Origin: an uncultured Nocardiaceae bacterium
GTDB lineage: Bacteria > Actinomycetota > Actinomycetes > Mycobacteriales > Mycobacteriaceae
Direction: 5' to 3'
Assembly: GCA_936936565.1 (NCBI GenBank)
Contig: CAKZIX010000089.1
Coordinates: 1 to 18,124, forward strand
Length of the DNA: 18,124 nt
The notes under the pieces were generated by a model, which saw only the letters and a list, made by a program, of their open reading frames with translations, was not told the DNA's origin and did no database searches. How positions within the stretch are numbered: the first letter of the stretch is position 1; each line of letters opens with the position of its first letter. The position numbers and the translations under genes were made by a program. Shown piece by piece: positions 14,548 through 18,124 of the stretch.

Positions 14548-15105
14548 TCAGCGACGCGCGGCGAGCACGGGGGCGACGAACCGTTCGACCGCGCGGCGCT
14601 CGGCGGCGGCATCCGGCAACGGCCAGCTGAGCAGCGACAGCACCACCCGCACCAGCCATTGCGCGGCCTCGTCGTCGGGCCCGAGGTCGGTGAGGGTGCC
14701 GGCGATCCGTCCCAGTTGCGGTGTGGCGTCGCGGAATTCGTCGGTTGCGGCGCCGCCGGATCGGCTCAGCCACTGCGCGAGCACCGGATCGGCCCGGATC
14801 GCGGCCACCGATGCCAACACCACCTCGACGACGCGACGGTGGCCCTGGTAGCGCTGCACGGACGCCTCGACGCGGGCGGTGACGGTGCGCGCGGCTTTGG
14901 TCAGCACCGCCGTCACGAGCTCGGACTTGCTGCCGACGTGGCGGTACAGCGTCGCGCGTGAACAGCCGGCCGCCGCCGCCACGTCGGCAACGCTGACGTT
15001 GTCCAGCCCGCGCTCGGCGAACAAGGCCGCCGCGGTGCGTTCGATCCGGGCGGCGGCGAGTGTGCCGCGATCGCCGCCGGCGAGCCAGTCGGTGCGCGTG
15101 GGCAT
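14548..15105 (-). CDS. TetR-family transcriptional regulator
   Basis: A 185-residue repressor-type protein. The N-terminal helix-turn-helix is typical: RIERTAAALFAERG (20-33), VSVADVAAAAGCSRATLYRHVGSKSEL (split over 37-63). The C-terminal ligand-binding half is poorly conserved. The ATG at 15105 is chosen because AGGAGG lies 9 bases upstream. The frame is open to 15189, but that would place the palindrome at 15164-15178 inside the gene. It is divergent from the CYP144-like gene and probably controls it and itself. I recall that M. tuberculosis cyp144 (Rv1777) also lies beside a TetR gene (Rv1776c, of similar size), so this is likely a conserved pair at a new site. Confidence 0.92.
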   Translation of the reverse strand: MPTRTDWLAGGDRGTLAAARIERTAAALFAERGLDNVSVADVAAAAGCSRATLYRHVGSKSELVTAVLTKAARTVTARVEASVQRYQGHRRVVEVVLASVAAIRADPVLAQWLSRSGGAATDEFRDATPQLGRIAGTLTDLGPDDEAAQWLVRVVLSLLSWPLPDAAAERRAVERFVAPVLAARR

Positions 15106-15163
15106 GGATGGTTCCCTCCTGGTGCCGTCGACAGTCGGCGCGTGCCGCAGGCTGCTCGACATG

Positions 15164-15178
15164 GTTTCAGCTTGAAAC
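15164..15178. promoter_or_regulatory. Candidate TetR operator
   Basis: GTTTCAGCTTGAAAC has perfect 6-bp arms around GCT. It lies 59 bases upstream of the TetR start in the divergent region, as expected for autoregulation and for control of the P450 gene. Confidence 0.6.
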
Positions 15179-15184
15179 AGACTC

Positions 15185-15195
15185 GACACTGTGTC
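15185..15195. promoter_or_regulatory. Second inverted repeat in the TetR-P450 intergenic region
   Basis: GACACTGTGTC has perfect 5-bp arms around one base, seven bases from the first palindrome. A looser pair, GTCTC-N5-GAGAC, lies at 15250-15264. These could be further regulator sites. The arms are short, so chance is possible. Confidence 0.35.
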
Positions 15196-15337
15196 TCACA
15201 TGTTCATGCACGATAACGCGAAATCCGTGTGACTCGGAAGACCCATCGAGTCTCATGACGAGACAACCGTTGACGCTCGGGTCGGGCCGGCGCACCGTGA
15301 CGGAGACGCCTGTTGGCCGCCCGATGGGAGCGCTGTG

Positions 15338-16546
15338 ATGACGACGATGGCACCGCTGTTCGACCTGTTCGACCCGCAGGCCGTCGAGGACCCGTACCCG
15401 CTGTGGCGGGCCATGCGCGAGCAGGCCCCCGTCTACCGGGTGCCGGGAACCGACTGCTTCTTCGTGACCTCGTGGGCGCATGTCGCCGAGGCGATGCGGC
15501 GAACCGAAGACTTCTCGTCGAACCTCACCGGAGTCCTGGTCACCGCCGCCGACGGCACCCCGGCCGTTTTCGACATGGATCCGACCGGCGCTGCCATGCA
15601 CGTACTCGCGACGGCCGATGCGCCGTCGCATCCGCTGCATCGTCGGCTGGTCGGGCAGGTACTGGCCCCGCAACTGCGCGCGCTCGCTCCACGGATTCCC
15701 GTGCTGGTCGACCAGCTCTGGTCGCAGTTGCCGCCGGGCCGGATCGACTGGGTGTCGGGCATGGCCGATCGGCTTCCGATGCATGTGCTCGCGGAGGTGC
15801 TCGGCATCCCTGACGAGCATGTTCCCGAACTCCAGCGATGGGCCTACGACTCCACCGAACTGCTGGGCGGGTTTGCGTCGTCGGCGCGTCTGCGCGAGCT
15901 CGTCCACTCCGCCACCGAGCTGGCCGTGTTCCTGAAAGACAGTTTCGCCCAGCCACATTCGCCTCGATCGCTGATGGGAACATTGCGTGCGGCGGTGCGC
16001 GAGGGTCGCGTCGGCGAACTCGAGGCCGTGATGATCCTGGTGCAGATGGTCGATGCCGGCGCCGAATCGACGGCGGCACTGCTGGCAAGCTCCGCGCGCT
16101 TCTTGGCCGAGCAGCCCGAATGGCAGGACCGGCTGCGCGCGCAACCCAAGCTCATCCCCGCATTTCTCGAGGAGATGCTGCGCCTGGACTCCCCCTTCCG
16201 TGGGCACTACCGGCACGCGGTGTCCGATACGACGCTCGGCGACGTCCGTGTGCCGGCAGGCAGCCACGTCATGCTGGTGTGGGGCGCCGCAAACCGGGAC
16301 CCGGCCGCCTACCCCGATCCCGACTCCATCGACATCACTCGGCCGCGGGGGCGGTCGCACCTGGCTTTCGGCGGTGGCGTACACCTGTGCCTGGGTTCGG
16401 CGCTTGCCCGGGCCGAGGGGGCCGCCGCCATCGAGGCCTTGCTGGCCCGCACCCGCCGGATCGCGCTGGTACCCGACGCCGCACCCGTGCGACTGCCCAG
16501 CGTCTTCGTGCGCCGGCACCTGAGCCTGCCGCTCGAGCTGAGCTGA
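15338..16546 (+). CDS. Cytochrome P450, CYP144-like
   Basis: Soluble heme monooxygenase of 402 residues; its substrate is unknown. The heme loop is FGGGVHLCLG (344-353) with Cys351 as thiolate ligand. The K-helix ExxR is Glu279-Arg282, and the I-helix oxygen-activation motif is AGAEST (240-245), with Ser where most P450s have Thr. Stretches such as EDFSSNLT (57-64), HVLATAD (88-94), FRGHYRH (287-293) and WGAANRDPA (315-323) match what I recall of M. tuberculosis CYP144, so family membership is likely. The ATG at 15338 is favoured by GGGAG 7 bases upstream. A GTG at 15335 and an ATG at 15347 are alternatives. The protein lacks the roughly 30-residue N-terminal extension of full-length CYP144A1. 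Confidence 0.93.
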   Translation: MTTMAPLFDLFDPQAVEDPYPLWRAMREQAPVYRVPGTDCFFVTSWAHVAEAMRRTEDFSSNLTGVLVTAADGTPAVFDMDPTGAAMHVLATADAPSHPLHRRLVGQVLAPQLRALAPRIPVLVDQLWSQLPPGRIDWVSGMADRLPMHVLAEVLGIPDEHVPELQRWAYDSTELLGGFASSARLRELVHSATELAVFLKDSFAQPHSPRSLMGTLRAAVREGRVGELEAVMILVQMVDAGAESTAALLASSARFLAEQPEWQDRLRAQPKLIPAFLEEMLRLDSPFRGHYRHAVSDTTLGDVRVPAGSHVMLVWGAANRDPAAYPDPDSIDITRPRGRSHLAFGGGVHLCLGSALARAEGAAAIEALLARTRRIALVPDAAPVRLPSVFVRRHLSLPLELS

Positions 16547-16577
16547 CAGACGCCCGACAGCCGCGGACCTCCACGAC

Positions 16578-16583
16578 TAGGCT
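16578..16583 (+). promoter_or_regulatory. -10 element for leaderless cupin gene
   Basis: TAGGCT (TANNNT) is followed by GCGCCGC (7 bases) and then ATG, without a Shine-Dalgarno. The cupin probably has its own promoter in the 44-base gap after the P450 gene. Confidence 0.55.
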
Positions 16584-16590
16584 GCGCCGC

Positions 16591-17088
16591 ATGACCTTTC
16601 GCCTGAGCGAACATCAGACCCTCGACATCGTCAGCAACGAGCCGAACTGCCTGGTGGTCGACACGGTGTACCAGCCCGGCGGGGCCCGTCCGCCCGCGCA
16701 CTACCACCCGCGTCAGCGCGAGCAGTTCACCGTGCATCTCGGCACGGTGCGCGCCGAAGTGGACGGACAGATCCACGATCTGCAGGCCGGCGACACCCTG
16801 GCGATCGAAGCCGGACAGGTGCACCGGATGTGGAATCCCGGCAACCAGGTGTCCGAGGTGCGCTGGGCAACGAGCCCGGCCCTGGACACCGAGGACTGGT
16901 TCCGCGGCCTGGACCAGTTGCAGACCACCGCGACGGCGGCGGGGCGCGCGCAACCGGACCCGCTGTCGTTCACCGCGCTCGCCGTGCGCCACCGCGACTG
17001 CTACCGGCTGGTGCTCGGTGGCCCGAAGCCGTTGGGCGACATCGTGGTTCAGGTGCTGGGCCGGATCGGCCGAGTGCTCGGCCGGTAG
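16591..17088 (+). CDS. Cupin-domain protein
   Basis: A 165-residue protein with a single cupin barrel. The first metal motif gives His37, His39 and Glu44 (HYHPRQREQF), and the second motif, GDTLAIEAGQVHRMWNPG (67-84), gives His78. The metal-binding set is therefore complete, and a metal-dependent enzyme or small-molecule binding role is plausible, but no substrate can be named. The C-terminal part (about 100-165) is outside the cupin core and ends in a hydrophobic/basic segment. It lies 44 bases after the P450 gene on the same strand with its own leaderless-type promoter. Its TAG is directly adjacent to the pafA stop, with no base between them. Confidence 0.9.
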   Translation: MTFRLSEHQTLDIVSNEPNCLVVDTVYQPGGARPPAHYHPRQREQFTVHLGTVRAEVDGQIHDLQAGDTLAIEAGQVHRMWNPGNQVSEVRWATSPALDTEDWFRGLDQLQTTATAAGRAQPDPLSFTALAVRHRDCYRLVLGGPKPLGDIVVQVLGRIGRVLGR

Positions 17089-18124
17089 CTACATCGAGGC
17101 GATCAGCCGTTCCACGCGCTCGTCGACGGAGCGGAACGGATCCTTGCACAGCACCGTGCGCTGCGCCTGATCGTTGAGCTTGAGGTGCACCCAGTCCACC
17201 GTGAAGTCGCGCCCCGCCTCCTGCGCGGCGGCGATGAAATCGCCGCGGAGCTTGGCCCGGGTGGTCTGCGGCGGCGTGTTCACGGCGTCGTCGATCTGTT
17301 CGTCTTCGGTGAGCCGCTTGGCCAGGCCCTTGCGCTGCAGCAGGTCGAACACGCCGCGGCCACGCTTGATGTCGTGGTAGGCCAGATCCAGCTGGGCGAT
17401 CTTCGGGTCCGACAGCTCCATGTTGTAGCGGTCCTGGTAGCGCTGGAACAGCTTGCGCTTGATCACCCAATCGATCTCGGTGTCGACCTTCGCGAAGTCC
17501 TGTGCCTCCACGGCGTCGAGGGTGCGGCCCCACAGGTCCACCACGGCGTCGACCTGCGGGTCGTGATCGCGGTTGCGCAGGTGCTCGACGGCGCGGCTGT
17601 GGTACTCGCGCTGGATGTCGAGCGCGCTGGCCTGCCGCCCGCCCGCCAAGCGCACCGGCCGGCGCCCGGTGAGGTCGTGACTGACCTCGCGGATCGCCCG
17701 GATCGGGTTGTCCAGGGCGAAGTCGCGGAAACTGACCCCGGCCTCGATCATTTCCAGCACGAGCGCCGCGGAACCCACCTTGAGCATGGTGGTCGTCTCG
17801 GACATGTTCGAATCGCCCACGATGACGTGCAGGCGCCGGTACTTCTCGGCGTCGGCGTGCGGCTCGTCGCGGGTGTTGATGATCGGCCGCGAACGGGTGG
17901 TGGCGCTGGACACCCCTTCCCAGATGTGCTCGGCGCGCTGGCTCAGGCAGAAGGTGGCCGCCTTGGGTGTCTGCAGCACTTTGCCCGCGCCGCAGATCAA
18001 TTGGCGCGTGACCAGGAACGGCAGCAGCACGTCGGAGATGCGCGAGAATTCGCCCGCGCGCACCACGAGGAAGTTCTCGTGGCAGCCGTAGGAGTTGCCC
18101 GCGGAATCGGTGTTGTTCTTGAAC
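17089..18124 (-). CDS. pafA: Pup-protein ligase PafA (N-terminal part outside window)
   Basis: ATP-dependent ligase that links the C-terminal glutamate of Pup to lysines of target proteins, marking them for the mycobacterial proteasome. The visible 344 residues are the C-terminal three quarters of a protein of about 452. Family segments are NNTDSAGNSYGCHEN at the window edge, LICGAGKVLQTP, SQRAEHIWEGVSSATTRSRP, IINTRDEPHAD and HVIVGDSNMSE. Further on are ENPIRAIREVSHDLTGR-like DNPIRAIREVSHD, and the C-terminal VDWVHLKLNDQAQRTVLCKDPF. The frame continues open to the window edge, so any internal GTG (such as at 18066) is not the start. It runs toward the cupin, and is separated from pafB/pafC by the TetR, P450 and cupin genes. 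Confidence 0.96.
   Translation of the reverse strand, partial: FKNNTDSAGNSYGCHENFLVVRAGEFSRISDVLLPFLVTRQLICGAGKVLQTPKAATFCLSQRAEHIWEGVSSATTRSRPIINTRDEPHADAEKYRRLHVIVGDSNMSETTTMLKVGSAALVLEMIEAGVSFRDFALDNPIRAIREVSHDLTGRRPVRLAGGRQASALDIQREYHSRAVEHLRNRDHDPQVDAVVDLWGRTLDAVEAQDFAKVDTEIDWVIKRKLFQRYQDRYNMELSDPKIAQLDLAYHDIKRGRGVFDLLQRKGLAKRLTEDEQIDDAVNTPPQTTRAKLRGDFIAAAQEAGRDFTVDWVHLKLNDQAQRTVLCKDPFRSVDERVERLIASM

Overview
The window is a high-GC actinobacterial chromosome segment. It most likely comes from a mycobacterium or close relative (Mycobacteriaceae). The reasons are the pupylation genes pafA, pafB and pafC beside tatA, tatC and helY, a DUF4333 membrane protein, a 5'-3' exonuclease-like protein, a PepE-type M24 peptidase, an F420/PPOX-family protein like Rv2074, an SDR like Rv2073c, and cobL/cobK. 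From memory this order resembles the M. tuberculosis block Rv2070c-Rv2074 and Rv2089c-Rv2097c. Several genes also begin directly behind a TANNNT -10 element, the leaderless layout common in mycobacteria.

Layout. Positions 1-3001 (minus strand) hold a GNAT acetyltransferase, an SDR, cobL, and cobK cut by the window edge. The last three are joined by 4-base stop/start overlaps. Positions 3122-4315 hold a divergent pair, a DHFR/RibD-C-like reductase (minus) and an Rv2074-like flavin/F420 protein (plus), around a 17-bp palindrome. Positions 4331-6563 hold pepE (minus) and the exonuclease-like gene (plus), divergent across 193 bases that contain a diverged 32-bp direct repeat. Positions 6568-14477 form a long minus-strand run read in the order pafB, pafC, a ketopantoate-reductase-like gene, tatA, tatC, helY and the DUF4333 protein. 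It has overlaps at pafB/pafC, pafC/reductase and tatC/helY. Positions 14548-17088 hold a TetR regulator (minus), a divergent CYP144-like cytochrome P450 (plus) and a cupin (plus). From 17089 to the right edge is the C-terminal part of pafA (minus).

How the genes fit together. cobL and cobK act in the corrin ring pathway to vitamin B12. PafA ligates Pup to proteasome substrates, while PafB and PafC are WYL-domain regulators tied to the DNA-damage response. TatA and TatC form the twin-arginine export machinery, and HelY is a Ski2-like helicase. The TetR/P450/cupin group lies between pafA and pafB, which are adjacent in M. tuberculosis. A ketopantoate-reductase-like gene lies between pafC and tatA. 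Both look like lineage-specific insertions into a conserved block.

I saw no tRNA, rRNA, transposase, CRISPR array or phage gene, and no stretch over 300 bases without a gene. No clearly new multi-gene system is evident. The most unusual signals are a perfect 19-bp-arm palindrome inside the cobK reading frame, the accessory P450 module splitting the paf genes with its own candidate operators, a stem-loop between tatA and tatC, and the operator-like palindrome between the reductase and the Rv2074-like gene.
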